Shown piece by piece: positions 54,410-64,000 of a stretch of 64,000 nucleotides of DNA. Source of the stretch: Lasiodiplodia sp. COLG20. Its lineage: Eukaryota > Ascomycota > Dothideomycetes > Botryosphaeriales > Botryosphaeriaceae. The DNA is taken from positions 372,001 to 436,000 of the forward strand of contig VNWV01000006.1 in assembly GCA_009801085.1 (NCBI GenBank), written 5' to 3'. The translations under genes and the position numbers were made by a program. Within the stretch, counting starts at the first letter, position 1. Each line of letters starts with the position of its first letter. The notes below the pieces were generated by a model. The model saw only the letters and a list, made by a program, of their open reading frames with translations. It was not told the DNA's origin and made no database searches.

Positions 54410-54940
54410 ATGGAGAATCCCAAGAACGACAAGCCCTCAGAAAATTCTGGAGAACAGACTATACCTCGCATTGAAACGGAGACCTTTGTTGCGTGGTCCC
54501 CCTCGAACGAATTTTTCGGCCAAGAGTTCAATACTATGGTCCCATTTTCTCCCAACGAATTCGCTCGATTCTGTAATGCGCTCTCATCCGAGGTCGATTG
54601 GACACAAGAAGCACTCAAATCACCCGGTGGAAATAATGCTCTCCAGGGTGGTGGGCAAGACAAGAGGGATGAAACTGTAGAGGAACTGAAAAGGTATGGT
54701 CAAATAGTCAAACAGCTGAATTGCACAGCTAACAGGAGCAGCGAGCTTCGTCGAACCAAGGACGAGCTCAACTCTCTCCGACAGGAAATGGAAAATGTTC
54801 ACACTTGGATGTACCAGGTCGAGAAGTGGAGCGAGTCTATTAATGAGCTTTGGGTTTTGCTCGGAGATCAGAAAGAAACGCAAAGCACTTGTACAAAGCC
54901 AGGATGTACATGCCAATGGGAAGGCGAAAAAGAACCGTAG
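54410..54940 (+). CDS. Coiled-coil protein with Cys-rich C-terminus, 176 aa
   Basis: Intronless, ATG in good context (GCAATGG). A polar N-terminus, then a region with FxP motifs (EFFGQEFNTMVPFSPNEFAR), and a helical coiled-coil segment (VEELKRYGQIVKQLN, SELRRTKDELNSLRQEMENV). The end has three Cys in TKPGCTCQW. I do not recognise a family. It has the same general build as the 218-aa coiled-coil protein at 51.0-51.7 kb but no obvious sequence identity. Confidence 0.62.
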   Translation: MENPKNDKPSENSGEQTIPRIETETFVAWSPSNEFFGQEFNTMVPFSPNEFARFCNALSSEVDWTQEALKSPGGNNALQGGGQDKRDETVEELKRYGQIVKQLNCTANRSSELRRTKDELNSLRQEMENVHTWMYQVEKWSESINELWVLLGDQKETQSTCTKPGCTCQWEGEKEP

Positions 54941-55117
54941 ATAACTAAGTGTATTCTTAAACAATGGAATACTGAGAAAGGAGAGTCAGTATAAATTTAA
55001 ACGTTTTTCTTTCCTTAAAAAAAAAAACAAAAACGGATGGGGACTTCTTAGACGTCTGTCTATTTATATTTTTTTATAGAAGCTATCTTTAAGGTGCTAT
55101 AAACGCTAACACGAATA

Positions 55118-55504
55118 TTAAGACGTCTCTAAATTACTATTTTCTGGTATGGTAGGTAGCCTGCAGATGTCGTAGCTTCGTATTGGTTTTGGGCGTCTGG
55201 CAGTAGAAAAGTCGTGCTTTTGAATATGCATCTCATGCGCAGACCGCTTGCAGTCAGAGGAGGTCGACGAGGGGTACATGGTAACTTTTACATCCCTCCG
55301 TCCCGGGATTGCATCTATCTCAATTCGGTTCTGAGAAAAAAGCAAAGCGATCGCTTCAATACGTCGGCAGAGAATCTTGCCAGCAAGGCGGATACGAAGC
55401 GGTTCATCAAGATCTGCGTCATCTTGGATTTTCATAGCGATGCCTTTAGATGGGACAGTGAAGTGGAAAGTATCGCCGGAACGTGTAAACGTAGGGAAAG
55501 ACAT
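55118..55504 (-). CDS. Small protein of unknown function, 128 aa
   Basis: Intronless minus-strand frame from ATG 55504 (MSFPTFTRSGDTFHFTVPSK). The first ~75 residues have alternating hydrophobic pattern (TFHFTVPSKGIAMKI, RIRLAGKILCRRIEAIALLF) compatible with a small beta/alpha domain; the rest is basic and polar. No signal peptide or known domain. It is head-to-head with the secreted-protein gene at 55718 across 213 bp. Confidence 0.55.
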   Translation of the reverse strand: MSFPTFTRSGDTFHFTVPSKGIAMKIQDDADLDEPLRIRLAGKILCRRIEAIALLFSQNRIEIDAIPGRRDVKVTMYPSSTSSDCKRSAHEMHIQKHDFSTARRPKPIRSYDICRLPTIPENSNLETS

Positions 55505-55717
55505 TTTTGGTCTCTTCGAGGCACAGTGGGATCGAGAGATATATAGTTTTCATACAGTATCTATTTTAAGACTGGTTCGGTAAAGCGCGTAGACGAAAAC
55601 AAGTTTAGTTTTTTGTAAAACGGATTCCGTGTCGCGACGTTATAAAAAGAAACCTGATTCCCATTAAGCCTGATTCCCGAAGCAAAAGCCAATCCACCTG
55701 CAGTAGTCTCCTCTAAG

Positions 55718-56297
55718 ATGCGCGACGTCGTATTTCTTCTGAGTCTATCTGTACTCACCATTGCTCAAATTATTCCTTTTGACCAACCCCTACCATGTAT
55801 GATCGCACCGATTCCTGAGATACGGGCAGGGGAAGATCTCGTATTCCAGTATGTAATTCCATTAAACGGCAATCATAAGGCTAATTCGGTAGGCTGTTCA
55901 ATTATAAAAATACTACGTGTGCAGCGACAATAGAGTTTGAAGATCCTAAGTACCTCTCGCTATCTGTTATTGCGAAGCCGCGCAGCTGTGCTGGTGATCA
56001 AGATGCGTACATCACTCTTCCAAACAGCGTTCCTAATGGAAGAGTTTTGGTCAAATGGTTAGTGCATTTATATATCAGCAAACACTCGGCACCAACTAAG
56101 GAACTTTTAGGGAGTGCCTCGGACCCGCAGCAACATCGTGTGCAATAGCCAATGTTTACGGTGGCGACTCAAACTATCATCAATATCAATTGGACGCCAG
56201 CAGCATCCAGGCAGACGTCAGATGCATCACGAAGGCACCTACGGATGACCCAGAGATGGCACCTGGTGAGGTATTCGTAATCGTGTCAGAGTGTTGA
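55718..56297 (+). CDS. Small secreted cysteine-containing protein (effector-like), 160 aa, 3 exons
   Basis: Exons 55718-55848, 55893-56057 and 56111-56297; introns of 44 and 53 nt with GTATGT/GTTAGT donors and CTAAT/CTAAG branch-like sites. The N-terminus MRDVVFLLSLSVLTIAQ is a signal peptide. The mature part has Cys in LPCMIAP, TTCAAT, PRSCAG, WECLGPAATSC and DVRCIT, an even number fitting disulfides, and a beta-rich look. No enzyme motif. Fungal small secreted proteins of this build are often effectors or surface proteins; nothing here proves that. A further intron near the stop is possible (a GTGAGG donor just after DPEMAP), which would change only the last few residues. Confidence 0.66.
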
Positions 56298-57770
56298 TCA
56301 CTAAGTGTTCAGGCCAATAACATCAAGTTACTGTACATAGTATAGCCAAATACCTAAACCGCCTTATTCCATCAAAATGGTTACAGTCTGTGCGGGCACC
56401 AGCATGTTTAGATGTTCGTATGCGCATTTATCCCTCATTTGTCTTTAATATTATTTTCCATACATCGTTCGCAACGCGACCCTGGAGCGACAGTTGCTCG
56501 TCCCCGGAATAGGGAGAAGTCACATCATCCAACGGGTTACCCGCGGGATAGAGTAGCCTTAGAGTGCGGGAACTTATGCCGTTGAAAATTTCCTTCAAGC
56601 AATTTGAAGTATAAAGAAACGTGGTAATAACTAATTTACTGCTGAACATCTGAAATAAGGGAAGCCATGTTTCAAAACCATCGGATCAACTCGAGTGGCA
56701 ATCTCTTGCTGGACTTGATTTAGGCTGGTAGCCGAAGAATGCGCCTGACTACTGCGTGCCGCAGCATTTGTCACGGTGAGACAAGAGGTAGAGAGTAGCT
56801 GACGGTGTGGATGACATTTTGATCCTTGACTGCTTCGGTAGGAAGTTCTGCCACCGCTGCGGCTAGCTACGCGGCATGCTCACGCAGCATGTAGATGCAG
56901 CATGCACCCGCTCTATGGCTTGTTGACTTGTTTCCAGCTCTGCAAACATAATTTCTCCATTATCAGACTTGCCAACGAGTGATAAGTGGGCAGTGACGAC
57001 TGTGCCCCTGCTGCTCACGCATGAGATATTCCTATGAGAGTTATCCGTGAAGACGGCGACCTTGGGTTTCATGTGAGAGTTGACCCAAAGCTTCACTGCC
57101 CATCGAGGCTCGGATTGAGGCAAAATAGGTTGATCGTTTCAGGCGCATCGGCATCGGGTGATCACGGTCACCGGCCGGGATCCCGTAGTATCACGTGATA
57201 TCCAACGAGGATTCATAAATACCTGTACTAGATTTCAGCAGTGTATAAAATGTATGCACAAAAGAATGCAACCGTAACAATAAACATCCTTGCTCGTTCT
57301 TTCCGTCACGTGCTACGAAGTACACACTTGTGGGCGGGAAAATAGGCGAAGGTGTGTACACCGTATTGAGCTAAGCGTAAGCCCTGAGAGTACTCATGAC
57401 GTGGCCGTTGTGGTGAGGTCTGTGCACCTTCGCGTAACTGCTGTCGCCTTCTCTTTCAAGCGCGCAGAACAACAACAGATGCTTGGTGAGAATGCTTTCA
57501 CCATCTCCATCTACACGAAACTATGAAGCAGCCATCGTTGAACAGTCGAGTCAAAGATTGTTCAAAACACGTTGAACGTGTCAAAGTGGGGATTTACCTA
57601 CATTTGCCAGGTACTGAAGCTGACTGCTGCAGGCTTGGCTGCTCGACTTTGAGGCTGCGCATTCGAACTCCCTGGCGGGAGGCCAACTCTTTCTGTCACG
57701 AAATGACGCGAAACAATGGAAACTTGCTATCTACTCAGCTAGAGCCATCGCTTCTTTCGCGGAAAATGCC
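56298..57770. other. Gene-poor spacer upstream of the JmjC gene
   Basis: 1.47 kb. Minus-strand frames at 56428-56649 and 56863-57123 were considered; the latter lacks an upstream ATG and has only an internal Met. It contains the palindrome TATCACGTGATA at 57189-57200. The 57523-57770 stretch may hold a 5' exon or UTR of the JmjC gene. Confidence 0.45.
57189..57200. promoter_or_regulatory. Palindromic CACGTG (E-box) site
   Basis: TATCACGTGATA is a perfect 12-bp palindrome around a CACGTG core, the target type of fungal bHLH regulators. It is 571 bp upstream of the JmjC start. Confidence 0.4.
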
Positions 57771-60491
57771 ATGCGAGTCGCCTCACGATCGCAGAATGAC
57801 ATGAAGGAAGCAAAGGGTAAGAAGGGTGTGAACGGGAAAAAAGAGAAGAAAGAGACAACTATTCCGCCCACTACGAAGCAGGGCTATGTGTCTACAAAAT
57901 TATCCATTGGCCGATGTTCCCTAATTTGGGATATCGATACCGTTCGAAACTTGCCGTCCATGTTTACCTCATTCCAGACGAGCGGCAAGATTACCGAGAC
58001 CGATCTTGCCCGAGGGTTCCTGCGAGTGAAGGTTTCCGGCTTGCCTTCTCGAGATGAGGCTATTGGAAGAGCCGAGATAAGTGCCGATGAGATTGAAAGC
58101 TCCGCATTTAGACTATCGCGATGTCGAAATTTGACGAAACCCTCGTCGCCGCATCTTTTGGAAGCTCGAAAAGTCCTGTCAGCCCACCGGGGTACAACGA
58201 TTGTTCAACACGCAGACGAAGGGTCAATACTCCACCTCCCAGCTGACCAGAAAGCTGAAACCCTGTGCACCTGGCTATCAAGCCTGATAGAAGACTTTCC
58301 AAACGGTGCGTTGCCGTTGAAGCCCATGCGGTATCTGATTGTGGACATCGAAGAAGCAGCAAGCAGGCAGAAGCTTAACCTCCCTGAACCAATCCTTAGC
58401 TGTGGTTCAAGAATGATGCAGACGAAGGATCAGATACCTGGGATACACACGCCATACGCTTACATCAGCGGCTCCGTATCGACCTTTAGCATGCATATCG
58501 AAGATGCCGGCCTCGCCTCTGCGAACATCGTTTACGCCGGCCATGCAAAGGTATGGGTTATTGTGTCGCCTTGCCACCAGTCAAAGCTGGAGAAGAACCT
58601 GAAAGATATGTTTTGCTCGACTCAGAGCTGCGCGCAGTTCGTACGACATTTGGCACCAATAATCTCACCCCGAAAACTCGCCGAGTGGGATATAGACTTC
58701 TCAATCGTTGTGCAGCAACCTGGAGAGCTAGTCATCACTCTTCCATTCGCATACCATTTTGGCTTCAACCTGGGACCTAACAGAGCCGAGGCAATCAACC
58801 TCACTCTTGACCCGGAGTGGCGGCCACCAAAGGAATACAGATACTGCAACACACATTGCACATCTCAACCAATCACTTCAGACATGCTTGAAATTAAAGA
58901 GTTCCCCGTGCCGCCAGATTCAGTCGACAATATCGCTTCGCCCGACGCGTCAACCCACAGTAATGTATCATCGCCGAACATGGCCCATGTATCACGAAAC
59001 AAGCATTCGAAGCCTTTAGGAGCCGCGGCCCTGCCATTTCTGCGGCCGCTTGAAAGACAGAAATCCGAGCCACCTTGTCCCCTCTCCACAGAGCCTGGAC
59101 CGGCGGTACCAGAACGGAAAAGGAGTCCACTGCTTTCCTCGGAACGAGGCGTTGCTGCAGCAGCCAAGTTGGTGGGGGTATCTGAAGAGTCACTCTCCAC
59201 TCAACGCAGCAATCAAGAGACATTACAAAAGGAATTGCTGGATGCATACGGACTAGAGCCTCATATGGCAGAAACAACACCACTCCCACCCTGGGAAAGT
59301 GAAGACGAGAAAGAAGCTCATTCGGAAAGATCTGACATGGATATCGTTCCGAGTGCTGCACATCACGTGGATCACACGAGTCTTGAGAAAGAGAACCATA
59401 CAGTAGAAGATGTTGTCTTGAGGTATCTTCGTGCCTCTGCCTTCGTCTGCAACCGTCTTGATGAGAGGACCATAGACATGATTTGGCATTCGAGACCAGC
59501 GGGCGTCCCGGCCAGTCGAGCCATCAGAGCTTTTCAGATTGCAGTCGATATTGCCAACCCAAGAGTCCTTTTAGATATAAGGACCGCGCTACGCCATCAC
59601 GAAGCCAACTCCAGAATCATAATAGGAGATGTGAAAACACAAGGACCGTGGGCTAGGAGACTCGCCCATGCGCACATGGCCGCGAGCAACCAAACCGGGT
59701 TCATGCCTCACGCAGCGGTCATTGGTGGAGCTGTGGCACAGGCTCATTATTTCATGACTTACGAGGCTGCCCGCGCGAAGCTAAGAGAGAGAATCAATGA
59801 AAGCAGACAGGAAAAAAACAGGGCGAGACGGAGCAGACAAAAGGCCACACCCATTACAGATGAGCTGGACCGTGAGTGCCAGCAACTTGGAATTGGTACG
59901 CAAAGAGATGCCGCAGAGATACTAAGGACAGGTATCGTTCAAGAGCTGATCAACGTCGGCTTCGCATACGATCGCCTCGACACTCGCGAACGCGTGAACG
60001 TCTTTCTGAAACAAGGAGAAGTCTTATGCCGAATTCTAAGCGCCTACGAGAACGTCGAGGGTTCTAACAAGACGTCAGCGAGAATGACTGTAAGCACTGC
60101 GCTCATCATGCTTTTCCCAGGTGAAGCCAGAGAAGAGCCGGAGCTGGCCATGTACGGGGAAACTCTTGATACGGATTTCTCATTGATGAACGCAGTCACA
60201 ATGAAAGAGTAAGCATGGTCACATGGAGATTCAGGAATGTGTTGCTAATGTTGTAGAATACTCAATTTGCCGCTCACTCTAGCCTCTTGGTTGGGTGGAA
60301 TCCTTAAGCTAATACGCCCAGAGCTACGGGATGTGGACCTGTCCATTCTCCCTCAGCTGATTAAGAAAACTCGGAACGTAGAGGGCGACATAGCTAAGCT
60401 TGCGCTTGAGCAGAAGACAGACGCCGAGATCCGTCTAGCCTACATGGAAGGTGGAGAGGCATTTCAGAAGCTCTTCAAACGTAGTCCATAA
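57771..60491 (+). CDS. JmjC-domain protein, 890 aa, 2 exons
   Basis: Exons 57771-60208 and 60257-60491, joined MKE-ILNLPLTLASWL in frame by a 48-nt intron. The N-terminus is Lys-rich. The JmjC domain spans about residues 205-350: IPGIHTPYAYISGSVSTFSM, then HIED with the HxE iron-binding pair (His 242, Glu 244), YAGHAKVWVIVSP, GELVITLPFAYHFGFNLG with the second His near 329, and AEAINL. This is the layout of JmjC Fe(II)/2-oxoglutarate oxygenases such as KDM4/KDM5-type histone demethylases, but no JmjN, PHD, ARID or Tudor domain is visible. The C-terminal half is polar, then helical, without known domain. Substrate unknown; chromatin modification is the natural guess. Confidence 0.86.
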
Positions 60492-60554
60492 TACGAGCCG
60501 GACTTCCGCCGGCGAGGGAAAATGGAGGAACATTCTACCATCAGTTAGTTTCTA

Positions 60555-61773
60555 TTACGTGTAGCTTTGGCGCTTGGTCGATGGGATTACCTTTCTCACC
60601 AGCGAGCCCGCTGCTATCGTTGAACCCCGGCAGATCCTCACACCTGGAAAAATCGTAACGTTTCCTTCAATGCACACCTCATCCTCGATGTAGACATCCA
60701 TTCCGTAAGCACCCGTTTTGCACCCTCTTCGGCCCTTGGGATTGAAGGTGAATTTTTTGCCGAATATGTTTACATTAGGCCCGATGAAGCACCTCGAGCC
60801 AATGACAACTCTTGATGGATCAACAATGTTGCAATTCGGTCCAATGTAAACTTCGTCGCCAATGCTAATATTGTACCCATACTCGCAAGTGAAAGGGGTA
60901 TCAATCTGCGTATCTGAGCCCAACCAGCTGACCAGTTGTCGCATGGCATTCAAACGGTCAGGCTCACCGAAAGTGTTATTCAGCCGCCACAGCACTCTAC
61001 GGCATTTTTCTCTGTCCTGGACCAGCTGGGGATCTGCTGAGTTGTAAGATCTTCCAGAGAGCATATTGGCTTTCTCGGGAGAGATGCCAAATGGTAATGG
61101 AGTTCCCTGATTGAAAGTTGGGTATGGGATCAAATTTGGGCTTCACTCATTCTTAGTACGTTTCTGAAACAATTACTTTACGACGTGGAACTTACTATTT
61201 CTCGAAATACCTTTGCGTAGTCAGGTGTGCCATAGTCGCTTTCGGGGCATCTGTTAGGTACGACGGGCTGCCCGGTTTTTCCTCTATGAATATGGGATTC
61301 GTGATGCTGCCAATGGCATTGTTGTTTGTAGGATGATCTGATCGTTTCGGGCCTGTCTCTTTTGGGCCAACTTTGAATTGAGCTGACACCATATCAATGG
61401 GTCGGAAATCTAAGTCGCACGAGAGATTGAAACGTCGGCATTGGCTACCTAATAAGCTAGTCAGCGATGTGAGTTAAATCAGGTCTCAGTAGATAAAATA
61501 CAGATGGGTCGCTCTTCATCACACTTCTTCCTACGGCGCCGACAACTGAGACAGCCAGACGTTGTGCGTTTCTGTAACTTTGCGCTGGGTTAACAATTGA
61601 GGATCGTCGTGAGGCGATGTGCATACCTGTCTTTTTGTCTCGGTCTCGTTGTCGCCAGTGAAACATTCCACGGATCCAGTCCTGGACGCAGTGCATTCTG
61701 CGTCTTGTTCCAACGCAGGTGCTGAGACTGCGCTTGAGCAACTATCAGTCAGACTTTCGATTCCCTCCGCCAT
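60555..61773 (-). CDS. Zn2Cys6 DNA-binding domain fused to a maltose O-acetyltransferase-like domain, 351 aa, 4 exons
   Basis: Exons 61773-61627, 61571-61502, 61448-61196 and 61140-60555. The zinc cluster is assembled across intron 2: CLSCRRRRKKCDEERPIC followed by SQCRRFNLSC gives exactly CX2CX6CX6CX2CX6C (about residues 56-85). A linker of about 70 residues follows. The second half begins with the maltose-acetyltransferase N-terminal segment (MLSGRSYNSADPQLVQDREK) and then a left-handed beta-helix hexapeptide domain (ISIGDEVYIGPNCNIV, IGPNVNIFG, VYIEDEVCIEGNVTIFPGV, STIAAGSLV). The His in the usual active site GHDV/FIH position is not obvious. Acetyl-CoA-dependent sugar acetylation combined with DNA binding suggests a sensor-type regulator, an inference. 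Known fungal relatives carry the same fusion, as far as I recall. Confidence 0.83.
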
Positions 61774-62356
61774 TTTTTCCCCGATCGCTTGAGCGTGTTC
61801 TTTGTTTGCTATTTAGCAGATAATATATATTACGTAGTGCTGGTCAGTGCTCTTCCGAACCACAGCTAGGCGCCTGTGGCGCCTATAGTGGGGCGCGTAG
61901 GATTAGTTCTATCAACTTTATCAACATTAATTTTATCAACATCAACTTTATCAACTTTATTATTTTAATTATTTTTTTTAAGTTTATAATCTTTATCATT
62001 TCTAACATCTCTATTTTCTCTACGAATTTTATTAATTTTATTTTTATTACTGTTGCGAATGCAGCGGTGTGGAGATAATTTTAACCAAGACGTTTACTTT
62101 CTTCTACCTACCGTAGCCACGTGCTGAACTAGCCCTATCCGAGAATGCTTGGCGCCCCTCACTCTCCAGCCCGCTTTGGCCTGCAGCGGGCCGCTACAGG
62201 GTAGTTCACCCTGCAGCAGCCTATACCAGGTAGCAACACGCATATGTAGACTGTTTTTCTCAACAATTATTACCATTATAGTTATTTATTTATTAAAACG
62301 ATAATGCTACACTGGTTAAAATTGTAATAGATATAGCTACTAATTTATACATCTGA
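61774..62356. other. Spacer with AT-island and GC-hairpin sequence
   Basis: 583 bp. 61905-62045 is AT-rich with TTATCAAC repeated five times in a short distance. 61870-61895 contains AGGCGCCTGTGGCGCCT, and 62160-62225 contains GCCCGCTTTGGCCTGCAGCGGGC plus CAGGGTAGTTCACCCTG, both able to form hairpins. No gene. Confidence 0.6.
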
Positions 62357-64000
62357 CTAAGGGAGAAATCTTGGCCGTGCAACGGCAAGACGACTATCAT
62401 ATGACTCATCAGGCCGAAACGCAGGAGTAGAAAGGTATATATTGTATGGTAGACCGCGCAGGGCTCTTCGAACGCCATTTTCGAAACTTGGGGGTCCGCA
62501 TACTGTCTCGTAAGTCAGATTTAACAAAAGGATAATATTGACCAAACTCACCACTTATTGCCATGTTTCCGGCATCGGCTTGCCATTCCTTTTGCAAGAC
62601 TGAGGAGATTTCGAAAGGTGCATTGGTGACGTAGGAATTTTGGCGTTCTTTCTTAACTTCCATCTCAATCCCAGTAGCCTCGGTTGCAGAGGAGCCGTGA
62701 GACTGCGGCACGTACTTTATGATGTTGAGAACGTGGCGGTGGTCCATATCCAAGAGCTCATTTAAGAAATCTTCCACCCATAGGACGTCGCTACGCGAGT
62801 AGAGAAACCATATCAAGGTGATTCTTCGAACGCGGGCTGTACTTTGGTTGTGCGCTTCGAGAAGTTGTCGGACTTGAAGCAACTGTGCAGTGATGCCAAT
62901 ACCACAGGCTAAGAACAGCACCTTATCGAACGTGTAAAGGCTGGCTTGCCTACCGTAAGGGCCGTCTATCATAATTCTAACCATATCTTTTCTAGAATCG
63001 AGAAGACTTTGGCTAAAGCCATCGGCTCCTTCTAAAATCATCGTGATATACTGCTTCTGTGCTTCTTTGGTTGACCAAGATACCGTGTATGGGTGGGCCT
63101 GGAGAAACCCTAGTTTTCTTCGACTGATTTCCGGGATGGTTATGTAAACATACTGTCCGGGGAGAATTTTCCATGGCCTAACCAGTTGGATGTCAAGCCT
63201 TGCCGCTACTACACCTAGGCCACGTTGAAGAGGAACGACTGTGCTGCAGTTTGCTGCGTGTAGTCCGCGGTTTCGATATATCAACAAAGCCAACCAAATA
63301 AGTTTCTGAAATAGCCATAGTGAAGAAGCCATGGTCAGGCAAATAAGTGGTATACCTCTATGAGAAGTATGGATCCAGAGAAGAGCAAGAAATGCCGGGC
63401 CTGAACAGGTATGTGAAAGGAGAAACATCTCGTAAAACCGTCGACGGATATACAGGATAGATATTACGGCGATAGAGAGGGATATAGAAAGAAGCTTTGA
63501 GGTTGTTAGAAAGGTTTCCAAGGTATGGAACTTCAACTTACTGTTATGTTGATTGTCGACATGTTCGAGGCGTCCTTGGAGTAATGTGTGATAGCGTGTC
63601 CTAATGCGTAGATGAGACACATTCGACCGATCCATCTGTGCGCAAGAAGGTAACGATCAAGACTCATACCGATGGCTCGATCAACCATGTAACTCGTGCG
63701 CCCTCCGATGTATAAGGGGACTAGGTTGATAAAGCAAAGCATTCCCAGTCTTTTACTAACATCAGTTATGGTAGACACACCAAGAAAAGAAGCGAACGCG
63801 TTTGCCACTATGTATATAGTGAGTACCAGGGCCGCAAAGATGCTTATATCACTGCTTCCTGATGGTCGTTTAAACAGGAGAGTGTTCAAGACCCATTTTC
63901 GTACTAGGGGCTCGAGGTAAAGGTTTATGCATGTAGCCAACATTCGGTAGAATCGACGAACCACAAGCATTCCCAGCAAGGCACCAAAAAATATCGAATA
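62357..64000 (-). CDS. Ferric reductase (FRE/NOX-like), N-terminus beyond window
   Basis: The frame is open to the right edge, so the start lies outside. Internal introns: 63541-63495 and 62551-62503; the second restores the C-terminal NADPH motif ISVCGPPSFENGVRRAL. Visible: membrane helices with the heme-binding His region (LAHRWIGRMCLIYALGHAIT; FLLSHTCSGPAFLALLWIHT), the FAD-binding segment AHPYTVSW, the NADPH-binding DGPYGRQ and LFLACGIGITAQLLQV. The enzyme moves electrons from NADPH across the plasma membrane to reduce extracellular ferric (or cupric) ions. Ferric reductases are one of the gene families repeatedly found as Starship cargo. The last ~30 residues differ from the usual aromatic C-terminus, so a further 3' intron is possible. 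Confidence 0.88.

Larger units (their letters stand above)
30118..64000 (+). mobile_element. Putative Starship giant transposon, 5' end with captain; right end outside window
   Basis: What is seen: a DUF3435-type tyrosine recombinase (30535-33203) as the first gene, reading inward from a disturbed 5S rRNA gene; a cluster of palindromes between the 5S and the recombinase; a change from GC-rich host genes to AT-richer, small, mostly unfamiliar genes; and a ferric reductase, JmjC, Zn2Cys6, kinase-like and TPR genes downstream. What is known: Starships carry one DUF3435 captain at the 5' end, cargo behind it, ferric reductases among recurrent cargo, and one family (Voyager) inserts into 5S genes. 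What is inferred: that all of 30.1-64 kb belongs to one element. No 3' boundary or target-site duplication can be seen here. The left boundary coordinate is approximate. Confidence 0.75.

Noticed and set aside
56863..57123. 86-codon minus-strand frame
   Set aside because: Starts with TTG and a stop lies just upstream; only an internal Met would be left. Not enough support.
57523..57804. 93-codon plus-strand frame before the JmjC gene
   Set aside because: No domain and no clean junction into the JmjC frame; may be 5' UTR.
63305..63354. GT..AG segment of 50 nt inside the ferric reductase (approximate position)
   Set aside because: Removing it breaks the reading frame, and retaining it gives an acceptable membrane segment.

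Overview
The window is nuclear DNA of a filamentous ascomycete (Pezizomycotina). The evidence is short 45-80 nt GT..AG introns with CTNAC-type branch sites, and typical fungal genes such as a Boi-type SH3-SAM-PH protein, ROK1, ATP synthase subunit g and a fungal GT2 synthase. A Dothideomycete, perhaps a Botryosphaeriaceae member such as Macrophomina, is my best guess. That guess rests mainly on the 5S-linked element described below and is inference.

Left part (1 to about 30.1 kb): GC-rich host chromosome with long gene-free spacers. In order: the 5'-proximal 539 codons of a minus-strand gene running off the left edge; a head-to-head Boi1/Boi2-like gene; three genes that fit non-phosphorylated L-rhamnose catabolism (L-rhamnose 1-dehydrogenase, an amidohydrolase lactonase, a DHDPS-family 2-keto-3-deoxy-sugar-acid aldolase); a membrane GT2 polysaccharide synthase; mitochondrial ATP synthase subunit g; and the DEAD-box helicase ROK1. 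Spacers of 3-4 kb (5.5-8.7, 15.1-19.1 and 20.7-24.8 kb) hold no supportable gene.

Right part (about 30.1 kb to the right edge): an accessory region, AT-richer and packed with small, mostly unfamiliar genes, starting at a 5S rRNA gene. Just inside the boundary lies an intact, intron-containing tyrosine recombinase of the DUF3435 'captain' type (805 aa, with a C-terminal zinc-finger region) reading away from the 5S gene. Downstream are a chromodomain protein, a GT32 glycosyltransferase, a GPI-type Ser/Thr-rich protein, a 765-aa unknown, a 900-aa TPR protein, a C2H2 protein, two kinase-like proteins, coiled-coil proteins, a small secreted Cys protein, a JmjC protein, a Zn2Cys6-maltose acetyltransferase fusion and a ferric reductase that runs off the window. 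This is the organisation of a Starship giant transposon, and ferric reductases are recurrent Starship cargo. The 5S gene's 5' third no longer fits its partner strand, as expected if the element integrated inside it. The Starship Voyager is known to target 5S genes. The far end of the element is outside the window.

Genes were reconstructed by hand by joining exons at splice sites that keep frame. Stops, phases and lengths were checked arithmetically, but no database search was possible.
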